A stretch of DNA of 33,219 nucleotides from CAYJPV01 sp964396055 (GCA_964396055.1 CAYNDV010000038.1:1-33219); one strand, 5' to 3'; positions 1 through 8,402 are shown, numbered from the stretch's first letter. Numbers and translations are program-made. Notes: generated by a model not told the origin, from the letters alone.

Positions 1-142
1 AGAGCGCGATCGCTTCCTTGATGCGCTCCATCAACTCATCCAGGGAGCGAGCCTGCGTGTGGCAGCCGTGCAGCGTGGGAACGGAAGCCACGTAGAAGCC
101 CTCCGCGTCCCGTTCGACAACAACGTTGAATTCTCTGCCCAT
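1..142 (-). CDS. hicB: HicB-family antitoxin, N-terminal part (runs off window edge)
   Basis: The first 47 codons of a minus-strand gene are visible, beginning MGREFNVVVERDAEGFY and continuing VASVPTLHGCHTQARSLDELMERIKEAIAL. The order 'ERDAEGFYVASVPTLHGCHTQA..SLDEL..RIKEAI' is the classic HicB partial RNase-H-like fold, which neutralises the HicA mRNA interferase. The start is secure because AGGAGGT lies seven bases upstream of the ATG. No hicA precedes it inside the window, so a partner would have to lie beyond the left edge, downstream of hicB. The C-terminal DNA-binding part is not visible, so an orphan HicB-like protein is possible. Confidence 0.8.
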   Translation of the reverse strand, partial: MGREFNVVVERDAEGFYVASVPTLHGCHTQARSLDELMERIKEAIAL

Positions 143-277
143 CAGTTCACCACCTCCTGGCATTGTACGAGCGAACGGTCGGCGCCGGATAGCGCAAACG
201 AAGGCGGGCAGACTGCCAGTCCACCAGACTGGCGGATCGGTTATCGCATAAGACGACCGCCTGGATGGACGTTTCGG

Positions 278-307
278 TTGGCCATCCGGAGGCGCTCGTC
301 GTAGGAT
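278..307 (+). promoter_or_regulatory. candidate sigma70-like promoter for the sulfatase
   Basis: TTGGCC (278-283) and TAGGAT (302-307) are separated by 18 bases, each matching four of six consensus bases. Transcription would start about 100 bases before the sulfatase ATG. The rest of 143-411 holds only a small hairpin (GCCAGT/ACTGGC, 215-233) and no supportable gene. Confidence 0.25.
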
Positions 308-411
308 GTTGGAGGGCAACACCAACAATGTCTTCCGGGCCGGCGCGCTGCGCGCGCGTACGGCGAACGTCTGGCCGTCTGATTCCGGGTTCGACCCGAG
401 AAAGGCTCCCC

Positions 412-2571
412 ATGCGCGCTCGGAGTCGTCGTCTGCTGGCAGGAACCGGTCTGGTCGGGCTGCTTGGGGTGGCGCAGTTCGGCAGCGGCGACCCCGCCCG
501 GGCCGCCACCCGCACCCCGAACATCCTGTTCGTCGTGCTGGACGATGTCGGCGTCGATCAGTTGGCCGCGTTCAACCCGGCGGCCGGCACGGGGGCACTC
601 ACCCCGAACCTGAACGCCATCGCGGCGGCGGGCGTCAGGTTCTCGAACTTCTACGCGATGCCCGAGTGCTCGCCGAGCCGCGTCGCGATGTTCACCGGCC
701 GGTACCCGCTCCGGACGGGCGTGAACGCGGCCATCCTCGATCAGGACCTGCCGGCCGCGCAGATCTCGCCGTACGAAGCCACGACGCCGCGCGTGCTGAG
801 GCGGGCCGGGTATCGGAGCGCGCTGCTCGGCAAGTACCACCTGGGCGGACCCGAGAACAACCCGGACGGGAACAACGCCCCGGTGCGCATGGGCTGGGAC
901 TACTTCAACGGCAACCTGCGAGGGGGCGCTGCGGGCATCGACAAGACGCTCGGCGGCCAGTACACGCAGGACTCGGATCGGTACTCCTGCGGGTTTCCAA
1001 CCGGCACGGATCGGGGCGCCATCTGGTTCCTCAACGAGGCGGGCCAGGCGTACTGCGACGACAATCAACGGGCAGGGTACACCGGCCAGCAGGGCGTGAC
1101 GCTGGGTGGCATTCCCGCGCTCGACGGTCGCGGCAACTTCGCGCCGACGTGCGTGGCGGCGTCGCCCACGCCGCCCGACTTCACCAGGCCCAACGCGTAC
1201 TACGTCTGGCCGCTCGCGGCCGGTGACCTGCGCGGCGTCAAGACCTCGCGAGCGCGTGGCTACATGACGACGGCACAGACCGATGCCGCGCTCGCCTGGG
1301 TCGAGAAGGTCCGGTCCGACTCGGACGCGCCGAGGCCGTGGATGGCCACGGTGAGCTACAACTCGATCCACACGCCGTACCAGCAGCCGCCGGTGGATCA
1401 CTACCCACCGGGTTTTGTCTGGCCCGCCGCCATCCCCGAGAACTGCAACGTGACCTCCGCCCAACGCGTCATCAGCGACCTGATGCTCGCATCGCTCGAT
1501 CGGGAGATCGGGCGCTTGCTGGTCGGCCTCGGCCTCGCGCGGACCGAGGGCGGGCAACTCGTGTACCGGCCGGAGTCGACCGACACGATGGTGGTCATCG
1601 TCGGCGACAACGGCAGCTTCTTCACGAGCGTGAAGACCCCGTTCGACCCGACGCGGGCGAAGGCGACGCCCTACCAGACCGGCGTGCTGACGCCGCTGAT
1701 CGTCGCCGGCCCGCAGGTGCTGGGCCAGGGCCGCACAATCGCGCACCCGGTGAACATCGTCGACCTGTTCGAGCTGTTCGGCGAGTCAGCCGGCCTCGAC
1801 GTGCGCAGCCTGGTGCCGCCCTCGCACACGCTGGACGCGCAGCCGATGCTGGCGTACCTGACCAACCCGAGCCAGCCGAGCATCCGGCAGACGAACTTCT
1901 CGCAGCTCGGCACGGGGGTCCTGCCGCCTTCCGTCACGGCCTGGCCGTGCGTCATCCGGATCGGCCCGGTCAACGTCGCCACCGACACGCTGTTCACGTC
2001 GAAGAGCGTGTGCGATGAGCAGGCCGGCACGTGGTTCGGGCCGACGGAGACCCAGCCGACACCGCCGTACCCGACCAGCTGTGCGGTGCGGGCGTCCGGC
2101 CTCTACAGCAGCCTGACCATCCTGGCGCCGCGCGTCTGGGCCATTCACAACACACGCTACAAGCTCGTGAAGGTCGATCGCCCATCCTGCGACGCGGCGC
2201 TGGGTCAGTACGAGTTCTACGACCTCGCGGCGCGCACGCCCACCAACCCGCTCGGGATCGACCTGGCTTCGACGAACCTGCTGACCAACGGGCAACCCAT
2301 CGGCCTGACGCCCGAGCAGACCGCGAACTTCAACCAGCTCCAGTCGCAGATGCAGGACCTGATCGCCTCCGAACCCGCCTGCTATGGAGACGGCAACCTC
2401 GACAGGCAGGTTGATGACGAGGACGTGAAGGGCGTCCTCCGCTTCTGGGGCCAGACGAGCGTGTTCGACGTCAATCGCGACGGCATGACGAACGTGAAGG
2501 ACCTGCAGTGCGTCCAGAGCAACCTGGGGAACCAGTGCCGCGTGCAGGGAGCCGGGAAGGCGTGTCAGTAG
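412..2571 (+). CDS. exported type I sulfatase with C-terminal dockerin-like repeats
   Basis: This 719-aa protein is a secreted arylsulfatase-family enzyme (alkaline phosphatase superfamily) that would remove sulfate esters, presumably from a polysaccharide. Residues 1-31 look like a signal peptide. The metal-site start NILFVVLDDVG is near residue 37. The formylglycine signature C86-S-P-S-R is intact, so Cys86 needs a formylglycine-generating enzyme. GKYHLGG, SIHTPY and VGDNGSFF are the other usual active-site segments. Residues about 658-716 contain two EF-hand-like calcium loops (DGNLDRQVDDED and DVNRDGMTNVKD), a dockerin type I-like pair. The frame is open further upstream, but the ATG at 412 is chosen because it places the signal peptide at the N-terminus and has GAAAGG just before it. 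No cohesin or formylglycine-generating enzyme is in the window. The substrate is unknown. Confidence 0.9.
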   Translation: MRARSRRLLAGTGLVGLLGVAQFGSGDPARAATRTPNILFVVLDDVGVDQLAAFNPAAGTGALTPNLNAIAAAGVRFSNFYAMPECSPSRVAMFTGRYPLRTGVNAAILDQDLPAAQISPYEATTPRVLRRAGYRSALLGKYHLGGPENNPDGNNAPVRMGWDYFNGNLRGGAAGIDKTLGGQYTQDSDRYSCGFPTGTDRGAIWFLNEAGQAYCDDNQRAGYTGQQGVTLGGIPALDGRGNFAPTCVAASPTPPDFTRPNAYYVWPLAAGDLRGVKTSRARGYMTTAQTDAALAWVEKVRSDSDAPRPWMATVSYNSIHTPYQQPPVDHYPPGFVWPAAIPENCNVTSAQRVISDLMLASLDREIGRLLVGLGLARTEGGQLVYRPESTDTMVVIVGDNGSFFTSVKTPFDPTRAKATPYQTGVLTPLIVAGPQVLGQGRTIAHPVNIVDLFELFGESAGLDVRSLVPPSHTLDAQPMLAYLTNPSQPSIRQTNFSQLGTGVLPPSVTAWPCVIRIGPVNVATDTLFTSKSVCDEQAGTWFGPTETQPTPPYPTSCAVRASGLYSSLTILAPRVWAIHNTRYKLVKVDRPSCDAALGQYEFYDLAARTPTNPLGIDLASTNLLTNGQPIGLTPEQTANFNQLQSQMQDLIASEPACYGDGNLDRQVDDEDVKGVLRFWGQTSVFDVNRDGMTNVKDLQCVQSNLGNQCRVQGAGKACQ

Positions 2572-2595
2572 CCCCCGGACCAACCCCGCGCGAAT

Positions 2596-2610
2596 GGCGG
2601 GTCTCCCGCC
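2596..2610 (+). terminator. small GC hairpin after the sulfatase
   Basis: GGCGGG-TCT-CCCGCC forms a 6-bp stem 25 bases after the sulfatase stop. No T tract follows, so termination is only a possibility. Confidence 0.2.
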
Positions 2611-2731
2611 GCCCGGCAGATAGGTGAAACGAGCCGCCCCACGGAACCGGAAGCCGCGCGGGTGCCGACCGCACCGAGATCGCCTACAATGCCGCCGGCC
2701 GATCCGGTTCGGTTCGATTGGGGGCGGTTCC

Positions 2732-4261
2732 ATGCACATCCGCGCGTTCGCTCTCCTGCTGATCATGGGGACGGGTCTCGTGTCGGCGGCACCAGGCCAG
2801 GCGCCACCCCCCGCCGACGGCCCGCGCACCTACTGCAACCCGCTGTCCATTCCCGACTACCCGGTCGGCCGCAACGCGCGCGGACTGAAGAATGGCGACG
2901 CGACCGACGGGTCGCACCTCTGGTTCGTCGACCGGGTCGAACAGTACCGCGAACTGGCGGACCCGACCGCCCTCTGGCACGACGGGCAGTGGATCCTCTA
3001 CCCGTCCGTGGACATGGCGTGGACCAGCGCCGACATGGGCGCGACGTGGCAGCACCACCCCCTCAACATCCGCGACGTCGGCTACGCGCCGACGGTCGTG
3101 CGTCAGGGCAACCGGTTCCTGCTGATGGCGAGTCAGTCGGCGATCTACGCGTCGCCATCCCCGCTGGGGCCGTTCACGGAGCTTGGGCGCCCGACGCTGC
3201 CCGCCGGCCTGCCGGACACGATTGACCCGATGCTCTTCGTGGACGATGACGGGCGGCTGTTCTTCTTCTGGGGCTGCACGGAGACCCGGGGGATCTACGG
3301 CATCGAGCTCGATCGCACCGATCCGACCCGGACCACGGGTGACGCGAAGCTGCTGATTCCGTTCTCCCCCGATCGGCACCCGTGGGAGCGCGTGGGCGCA
3401 TTTAATCAGCAGCGCAACGCCGGCTGGGTCGAGGGCGCGTGGATGATCAAGCGCGACGGACGGTACTACCTCGCGTACGCGGCGGCTGGAACCGAGCACA
3501 ACGCCTACGCGATGGGCGCCTACGTCGGGGCGTCGCCCCTGGGGCCGTTTGCCCCGCAGACGCGCAATCCGATCTTCCGGAACACCGCGGGCCTCGTGAC
3601 GGGCACCTCGCACGGGTCGATCATCAAGGGCCCCGGCGACCGGTGGTGGGTGTTCTACACGGTGGCGGCTGGCGTCGCACATGGCTTCGAACGGCGCGTC
3701 GGCATGGACCCCGTGGAGTTCGATGCCCGCGGCGAGATGTTCGTCCCGCACGCGACATCGACGCCACAATGGCTCCCGGGCCGGGGGCCGGACAACGTGG
3801 GGCCCGCCGGCACGGGATGGGACCACCTGAACGGCGGCGTGCAGACGCTGGGCTCGTCGAATGCGCCCAACGCCCCTGGCCGGCTGTCAGTGGACAACGA
3901 CCTCCGCACGTGGTGGCAGCCTGCCGAGGGCGACACGTCGCCGACGCTGACCAGCCGGCTGTATGGACCCGCAACGATCCGCGCCGTTCGTATCGTCTGG
4001 CGCGATATCGGCCTCGACCCGCACCGCGGCGTGCTGCCCGGGCCGTATCGGTATCGGGTGGAACTGGAGACGTCCCGCGGCGCGTGGAAGACCGTGCTGG
4101 ACCGCACGGCAAGCACCGATGACCTGCTCATCGACTATCGCGAGACGGAACCGACCCTCGCCTCACGCGCGCGCCTCATCGTCACCGGCTGGCCGAAGGG
4201 GATCACCCCGGGTGTGGCGGAGTTCACGGTCTTCGGGCATACGGAGCCGGTCAGGCGGTGA
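2732..4261 (+). CDS. exported GH43-like glycosidase with C-terminal discoidin-like module
   Basis: The 509-aa protein has a signal peptide (about 1-24) followed by a five-bladed beta-propeller of the glycoside hydrolase 43/62 clan. That clan is typically active on arabinose- or xylose-containing polysaccharides. The three acidic sites are visible: a base Asp in LADPTAL (D77), a pKa-modulating Asp in TIDPML (D165) and an acid Glu in WVEGAW (E234). Blade repeats such as YASPSPLGPF and GASPLGPF support the fold. After about residue 365 a beta-rich module (LSVDNDLRTWWQP... IRAVRIVWRDIG) resembles an F5/8 type C (discoidin) carbohydrate-binding domain. ATG 2732 is chosen because the signal peptide begins there; the ribosome site is weak (GGGGGCGG). 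A TACAAT hexamer at 2685-2690 could be a -10 box. The gene lies 160 bases after the sulfatase, and joint action on one polysaccharide is inferred. Confidence 0.82.
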   Translation: MHIRAFALLLIMGTGLVSAAPGQAPPPADGPRTYCNPLSIPDYPVGRNARGLKNGDATDGSHLWFVDRVEQYRELADPTALWHDGQWILYPSVDMAWTSADMGATWQHHPLNIRDVGYAPTVVRQGNRFLLMASQSAIYASPSPLGPFTELGRPTLPAGLPDTIDPMLFVDDDGRLFFFWGCTETRGIYGIELDRTDPTRTTGDAKLLIPFSPDRHPWERVGAFNQQRNAGWVEGAWMIKRDGRYYLAYAAAGTEHNAYAMGAYVGASPLGPFAPQTRNPIFRNTAGLVTGTSHGSIIKGPGDRWWVFYTVAAGVAHGFERRVGMDPVEFDARGEMFVPHATSTPQWLPGRGPDNVGPAGTGWDHLNGGVQTLGSSNAPNAPGRLSVDNDLRTWWQPAEGDTSPTLTSRLYGPATIRAVRIVWRDIGLDPHRGVLPGPYRYRVELETSRGAWKTVLDRTASTDDLLIDYRETEPTLASRARLIVTGWPKGITPGVAEFTVFGHTEPVRR

Positions 4262-4290
4262 TCGAGCATCCCAGGCCAGGCGTTGCAGGA

Positions 4291-4326
4291 TTGACAGCAC
4301 ATTTCATTATGGCCATGATAGCCATA
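4291..4326 (+). promoter_or_regulatory. promoter with overlapping inverted repeat (Phd/VapC autoregulation)
   Basis: A perfect TTGACA (4291-4296) is followed after 17 bases by CATGAT (4314-4319), six bases before the phd ATG at 4326. An inverted repeat TATGGC (4308-4313) / GCCATA (4321-4326) surrounds the -10 box. This fits an operator bound by the antitoxin, as in other phd/yefM modules. The start point would coincide with the ATG, which implies a leaderless mRNA. Confidence 0.6.
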
Positions 4327-4625
4327 TGGTCCGAGCCGGTATCGCTGAAGCCAAGAACACGCTGAGCGCGCTGCTCGACCGGGTCAGGGCTGGCGAGTCG
4401 GTCATCATCGAAGACCGGGGTGTCCCCGTGGCACGCCTGGAATCGGTGTGTGCCCCGGGCCAGCGCGACACCGCAGGCCGGGCGGCGCGTCTGGTGCGCC
4501 AGGGTCTGGTGAGACCGGCGGCCGGTCAGACGCCGCCCGACGTCCTGAACGCGCCGCCACCCAAGCCCCGCGGCCCCCTGACCGCGAGCGATGCGTTGAT
4601 CGCCGAACGGCGGCACGGCCGATGA
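4326..4625 (+). CDS. Phd/YefM-family antitoxin
   Basis: This 99-aa protein begins MVRAGIAEAKNTLSALLDRV and continues RAGESVIIEDRGVPVARLE, the standard N-terminal dimerisation and DNA-binding fold of Phd/YefM antitoxins. The proline-rich tail (residues 50-99) should be the flexible segment that wraps the toxin. Its stop overlaps the toxin start (ATGA), so the two are translationally coupled. There is no Shine-Dalgarno sequence, and the promoter upstream predicts a leaderless transcript. The pair sits between polysaccharide-degradation genes without obvious functional relation to them. Confidence 0.85.
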   Translation: MVRAGIAEAKNTLSALLDRVRAGESVIIEDRGVPVARLESVCAPGQRDTAGRAARLVRQGLVRPAAGQTPPDVLNAPPPKPRGPLTASDALIAERRHGR

Positions 4626-5059
4626 CGTTCTGGGACAGTTCGGCCCTCGTGCCGCTGCTGGTGGCCGAACCGGCCACGGACGCGCTGGTCTCCGCCTACA
4701 AGGCCGACACGGACGTCGTCGTCTGGTGGGCAACGCCCACCGAGTGCACCTCGGCCATCGCCCGCCTCGAACGGGAGGCGGCGCTGTCACCCGACGGGGC
4801 CGCCGAGGCGCTGCTGCGCCTCGACGCCCTGTCACTGGGGTGGCTGCAGGTCGAGCCCCTCGACGAGGTGCGTGAGGTCGCCCGTCGCATGCTGCGCGTA
4901 CACCCGCTGCGAGCCGCCGATGCCCTGCAACTGGCAGCCGCGTATCTCGCGTCGGAACGGCGGCCGTCCACGTTGGCGTTCGTCTCGCTCGACGCCCGGC
5001 TCGTCGCGATCGCCCGCAAGGAAGGATTCCTCGTCGACCCCATCAGCCCGGTGGCGTGA
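4622..5059 (+). CDS. VapC-like PIN-domain ribonuclease toxin
   Basis: The 145-aa protein is a PIN-domain endoribonuclease, the toxin partner of the preceding Phd-type antitoxin. The acidic cluster expected for Mg2+-dependent cleavage is present: D5 (FWDSSAL), E41 (PTECTSA), D100 (RAADALQLAAA) and D124 (VSLDARL). Length and motif spacing match ordinary VapC proteins. The start ATG overlaps the antitoxin stop by four bases. The toxin looks intact; its RNA target cannot be read from the sequence. Confidence 0.87.
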   Translation: MTFWDSSALVPLLVAEPATDALVSAYKADTDVVVWWATPTECTSAIARLEREAALSPDGAAEALLRLDALSLGWLQVEPLDEVREVARRMLRVHPLRAADALQLAAAYLASERRPSTLAFVSLDARLVAIARKEGFLVDPISPVA

Positions 5060-5123
5060 TTCGACGCAGGCCGGCGGGCGATCGGTTGATCCCTCCTGGC
5101 GTTGTGGTCCATCCTTCACGGTG

Positions 5124-5852
5124 ATGCCCGGGCCGACCTCTTCCCTCCTCTATCGCTGGACCAAGGGGCTGTGGCTGCTGATGCAGGGCCTGCTGCTGCC
5201 GCTGATGGTCCTGTACCTCGCGCGGGAATGGCCCAGGCTCGATCCGCCGTGGTTCCTGCAGATCCTGCTGTGGGTGGTGGGCGCCTTCTTCCTGATTCTG
5301 TGGCTGATGGCCCACGCGGTGCTGTCGATGGGCCGCTTCCCGCTCACCACGCGCGGCGCGCTTCGCCTGACCCTGGGCCACGTGTTCACGTTCGTGGTGT
5401 GCTGGGTGCTGTTCGGGCTCCCCCTGTTCGCGGCCTACGTCACCTGCCTCACGACGCTGATCGCGCTGATCATCTGCGGATCCCTGCTGGCTCCCGCAGC
5501 CGTCAGGGCCGGGCTCACCGACCGCCGGACGGCTCTCTGGGCGTCCCTGGTGCTGCTGGCGGGCGCGGCGGGGGTGGCATGGATCGCCGCGCCGCTCTGG
5601 CAGGAGTTGTCCCGCCTGCCGTGGTGGCAGGCCGGCCTCAGCCTCGCGATGATGGCCGCGAATATCTGGACAACGGTCCGGGGCCTGTGGAGCGTCACCA
5701 CGCTGGGGGCAACGGCCAGCCCGGAATCGCGGGCCTACGACGCCGAGTGGGAACGCTGGGCCGCGCCCACCATCATCACCCTCATCCTGTCGGCCACGGC
5801 GGCCATCCTCCTCGGGGGCGTCAGCCGATCCTGGGGTGGCGGGGAACACTGA
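5124..5852 (+). CDS. polytopic membrane protein of unknown function
   Basis: I do not recognise a family for this 242-aa protein. It has about seven hydrophobic segments, beginning near residues 15, 42, 88, 108, 138, 166 and 214, and ends in a short glycine-rich tail (VSRSWGGGEH). Tryptophan is frequent and no catalytic motif is evident. The start is uncertain: ATG 5124 is used, but the codon before it is GTG (5121) and no ribosome site is visible. It lies 64 bases after vapC. A short sequence at 10507-10569 ends very similarly (GGITQAWGGGGD) and may be the remnant of a related gene. Confidence 0.6.
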   Translation: MPGPTSSLLYRWTKGLWLLMQGLLLPLMVLYLAREWPRLDPPWFLQILLWVVGAFFLILWLMAHAVLSMGRFPLTTRGALRLTLGHVFTFVVCWVLFGLPLFAAYVTCLTTLIALIICGSLLAPAAVRAGLTDRRTALWASLVLLAGAAGVAWIAAPLWQELSRLPWWQAGLSLAMMAANIWTTVRGLWSVTTLGATASPESRAYDAEWERWAAPTIITLILSATAAILLGGVSRSWGGGEH

Positions 5853-5951
5853 GTCGGCCACTCCGCACCGAGGCGTGATCAGAGACGCGTGGTCCGTCAT
5901 CCGGGCGGGCCACGACCTCCACCCAGAAGCAGAGGTCCCGCCCGATGTTCC

Positions 5952-5979
5952 TTGACGACGGGGGAAGCGGCAGTATACT
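5952..5979 (+). promoter_or_regulatory. sigma70-like promoter of the esterase-GH43 operon
   Basis: TTGACG (5952-5957), 16 bases, then TATACT (5974-5979): five of six matches in each hexamer, unusually strong for this GC-rich sequence. The predicted start is near 5986, immediately before the LacI-type palindrome, leaving a leader of about 50 bases to the ATG at 6036. Confidence 0.7.
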
Positions 5980-5986
5980 CCGTGCT

Positions 5987-5998
5987 GTAAGCGCTTAC
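5987..5998. promoter_or_regulatory. LacI-family-type operator
   Basis: GTAAGCGCTTAC is a perfect 12-bp palindrome with the central CG characteristic of LacI/GalR-family sites. It overlaps the predicted transcription start, where a bound repressor would block the promoter at 5952-5979. Sugar-responsive derepression of the downstream operon is the natural inference. No LacI-family gene is in the window. Confidence 0.7.
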
Positions 5999-6035
5999 GT
6001 CACAGGCAGGCCTGTGGAAGCCCTGCGAGGAGTGG

Positions 6036-7235
6036 ATGATGAGACACCTTGGACTGGCGCTCGTCCTGCTGGCGTGCCTGGCGGCGTTCGCCTCGGCACA
6101 GGAGGCCTCCGACTTCCGGCCGGCGTCCACGAACGTGTGGGACGCCCAGTACCCGCGCGTCGACAGCAAGGGCCGCGTCGAGATCCGGATCAAGGCCCCT
6201 GATGCCACGACGGTGCGCGTGAACTTCTGGAGCGGCCCCAAGGCCGACATGGTGAAACAGCCGGACGGCGTGTGGAGCTTCATCACCGAACCGCTGGTGC
6301 CGGGTCTGCACTACTACATGCTGATCGTGAACGGCGTGGAGATGGCCGACACCGGCAGCCGCGCGTTCTTCGGCGGCGGCAAGTACGCCAGCGCCGTCGA
6401 GGTGCCCGAACCCGGCTCCACCTACTACACGATCCAGGACGTGCCCCACGGACAGGTCCGCGAAGTCTGGTACTTCTCCACGGTGACCGGCACCTGGCGC
6501 CACGCCCTGGTCTACACCCCGCCCGGCTACGACGAGAAGACGACCGAACGGTATCCGGTGCTGTACCTCCAGCACGGCGGCGGCGAAGACGAGACCGGCT
6601 GGGTGCGCCAGGGGCACGCGAACGTCATCCTCGACAACCTCATCGCGAGCGGCAAGGCGAAGCCGATGCTGGTCGTGATGGCGTACGGCTACGCGCGCCG
6701 CGCGGGGCAGCCCGCCCCCGCGCTCGCCGGCCGCGCGCCCGGCGCGCCGGAGTTCAGGAAGGCGATGCAGGACATGATGGCGGCGTTCGAAGCCGACGTG
6801 ACCGAGGCACTGATTCCCTTCGTGGACAGGACGTTCCGCACGATCGCCGACCGCGATCACCGCGCCATGGCCGGCCTCTCGATGGGCGGCATGCAGACGT
6901 ACACCATCACGCTGAACCGCCTCGACCTCTTCTCGCACATCGGCGGGTTCAGCGGCGCGGCCGGGGCCCTCACGCTCGGCCGCGACCTCGACCCGAAGAC
7001 CGATTTCAACGGCGTGCTCGCCGACCCGGCGGCGTTTGCGAAACGGGTGCACCTGCTCTGGCTGGGCGTGGGCACGGCCGAACCCGAGAGGATGCGCGAC
7101 GGCATCCGCAAGCTGCATGCGTCCCTGACCGCTGCCGGGATCGCGCACGTCTACCAGGAGTCGGAGGGCACCGACCACGAGTGGCAGACGTGGCGGCGCA
7201 ACCTCAACGACTTCGCGTCCCGGCTCTTCCGCTAG
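6036..7235 (+). CDS. exported CE1/feruloyl-esterase-like hydrolase
   Basis: The 399-aa protein has a signal peptide (1-21) and an N-terminal immunoglobulin-like (E-set, CBM48-like) domain at about 30-125. A C-terminal alpha/beta-hydrolase of the esterase D/CE1 type follows, the family of bacterial feruloyl and acetyl-xylan esterases. HALVYTPPGYDEKTTERYPV and LYLQHGGGEDETGW are characteristic. The nucleophile is S282 in GLSMGG and the catalytic His is probably H381 in GTDHEW. The start has GAGGAG six bases upstream. It is the first gene of an operon with the GH43 gene 12 bases downstream, behind a LacI-type operator. De-esterification plus glycosidic cleavage of a substituted plant polysaccharide is the inferred role. 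Confidence 0.85.
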   Translation: MMRHLGLALVLLACLAAFASAQEASDFRPASTNVWDAQYPRVDSKGRVEIRIKAPDATTVRVNFWSGPKADMVKQPDGVWSFITEPLVPGLHYYMLIVNGVEMADTGSRAFFGGGKYASAVEVPEPGSTYYTIQDVPHGQVREVWYFSTVTGTWRHALVYTPPGYDEKTTERYPVLYLQHGGGEDETGWVRQGHANVILDNLIASGKAKPMLVVMAYGYARRAGQPAPALAGRAPGAPEFRKAMQDMMAAFEADVTEALIPFVDRTFRTIADRDHRAMAGLSMGGMQTYTITLNRLDLFSHIGGFSGAAGALTLGRDLDPKTDFNGVLADPAAFAKRVHLLWLGVGTAEPERMRDGIRKLHASLTAAGIAHVYQESEGTDHEWQTWRRNLNDFASRLFR

Positions 7236-7247
7236 ACCAGAGGAAAC

Positions 7248-8402
7248 ATGAAGACTCCATGGCGCCTGTTGGCAGCGTGTCTGGTGGTGGTGTGGCTGGC
7301 CTGGGGCCCGGCACCCGCGGCGGCCCAATCCCACACCCGGGTGAAGACGCCGGCCGTGCCCGGCGAACAGGCCCCGCCGGCCGATCCGGGACAGAACAAT
7401 TTCGGCGGCCCCATCCCCGTCCCGGGCCCGGGCGGTCAGCGGCCGCCAGCTCCGCCGCGGCGCCCGGAACCGAAGTTCGGCACGGTGACGCTCGATGAGC
7501 TGTCGATGAGCGACCCGTTCGTCTACCCCGACGAGGAGACCCGGACGTACTACCTGATCGGCAGCGGCGGACGTCTCTACACGAGCCCTGATCTGAAGAT
7601 GTGGACGGGCCCTCATGCGGTCATCGATCTCAAGGGCACCTGGATGGAGGGCCGCTTCGTCGCCGCCCCCGAGATCCACCGCCTCAACGACCGGTACTAC
7701 CTGGCGGGCACCTGGAACGATCACAACCACCTGATCGAGAACATCCCGCGCCGCTACAACGTGCCGACCAACCAGACGCAGCTCCTGGTGGCCGACTCGC
7801 CCGCCGGCCCGTACACGCCGCTGGTCCGCGAGTTCGAGTTCTGCCTCGGGCCCGGTGACTGGGACATCATCGACGGCACGCTCTACCAGGAGGGCGGCGT
7901 GACCTACATGGTCTTCGTCCACGAGTGGACCCAGATCATCGACGGCACGATGGACGCCATGCCGCTCTCCGCCGACCTCACCCGGCGGACCGCCGAGCCG
8001 ACCACCCTGTTCCGCGCCAGCGAGGCGCCGTGGGCGAAGGAGATGAACAGCATCGGCGAAGCCACCTTCGGACGGAAGATGCCGGGGTGGGTCACCGACG
8101 GGCCGCAGCTGTTCAGGACGCAGACGGGCAGGCTGGGCATGCTCTGGTCGAGCTGGGGCGAACACCGGTACGCCCAGGGCGTCGCCTACTCTTCGTCGGG
8201 CACCATCAAGGGGCCGTGGGTGCAGGAGAAAGACGCCCTCAAGGGTGACAACTCGGGCCACGGGATGTTGTTCAGGACCTTCGAGGGGAAGCTGCTCTTC
8301 ATCCTCCACCACGCCGAGGAGAAGGGACCGCGCAAACCGCAGATCTGGGACGTCGATGACTCGGGCGACCGGCTCGTCCTCAAGGAGCGTTACCGCTTCT
8401 GA
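7248..8402 (+). CDS. exported GH43-like glycosidase
   Basis: The 384-aa protein has a signal peptide (1-27), a Pro/Gly-rich linker (about 35-75) and a GH43-type beta-propeller. D89 (MSDPFVYPDEE) fits the catalytic base and D209 (IIDGTLY) the pKa-modulating Asp. At the position where many GH43 enzymes carry a catalytic Glu before Gly-Pro, this protein has D284 (WVTDGPQLF). That may be a subfamily trait or may mean altered chemistry; another candidate Glu is in VFVHEW. Start ATG 7248 follows AGAGGAAA. It is probably co-transcribed with the esterase and converges on mtgA. Exact substrate specificity cannot be read from sequence. Confidence 0.8.
   Translation: MKTPWRLLAACLVVVWLAWGPAPAAAQSHTRVKTPAVPGEQAPPADPGQNNFGGPIPVPGPGGQRPPAPPRRPEPKFGTVTLDELSMSDPFVYPDEETRTYYLIGSGGRLYTSPDLKMWTGPHAVIDLKGTWMEGRFVAAPEIHRLNDRYYLAGTWNDHNHLIENIPRRYNVPTNQTQLLVADSPAGPYTPLVREFEFCLGPGDWDIIDGTLYQEGGVTYMVFVHEWTQIIDGTMDAMPLSADLTRRTAEPTTLFRASEAPWAKEMNSIGEATFGRKMPGWVTDGPQLFRTQTGRLGMLWSSWGEHRYAQGVAYSSSGTIKGPWVQEKDALKGDNSGHGMLFRTFEGKLLFILHHAEEKGPRKPQIWDVDDSGDRLVLKERYRF

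Noticed and set aside
215..233. Hairpin GCCAGT/ACTGGC upstream of the sulfatase
   Set aside because: Six base pairs without a T tract or a clear position relative to any promoter; likely chance.
307..327. Inverted repeat TGTTGG/CCAACA as an operator for the sulfatase
   Set aside because: Short arms with a 9-base spacer and no resemblance to a known regulator site; not repeated before other genes.
6000..8312. Long open frame on the minus strand opposite the esterase and GH43 genes (similar ones at 241-1746, 17053-19008, 27940-29526 and on the plus strand at 29644-31299)
   Set aside because: They are antisense shadows of strongly supported genes in GC-rich DNA; their translations are Arg/Gly/Val/His-rich without recognisable domains.
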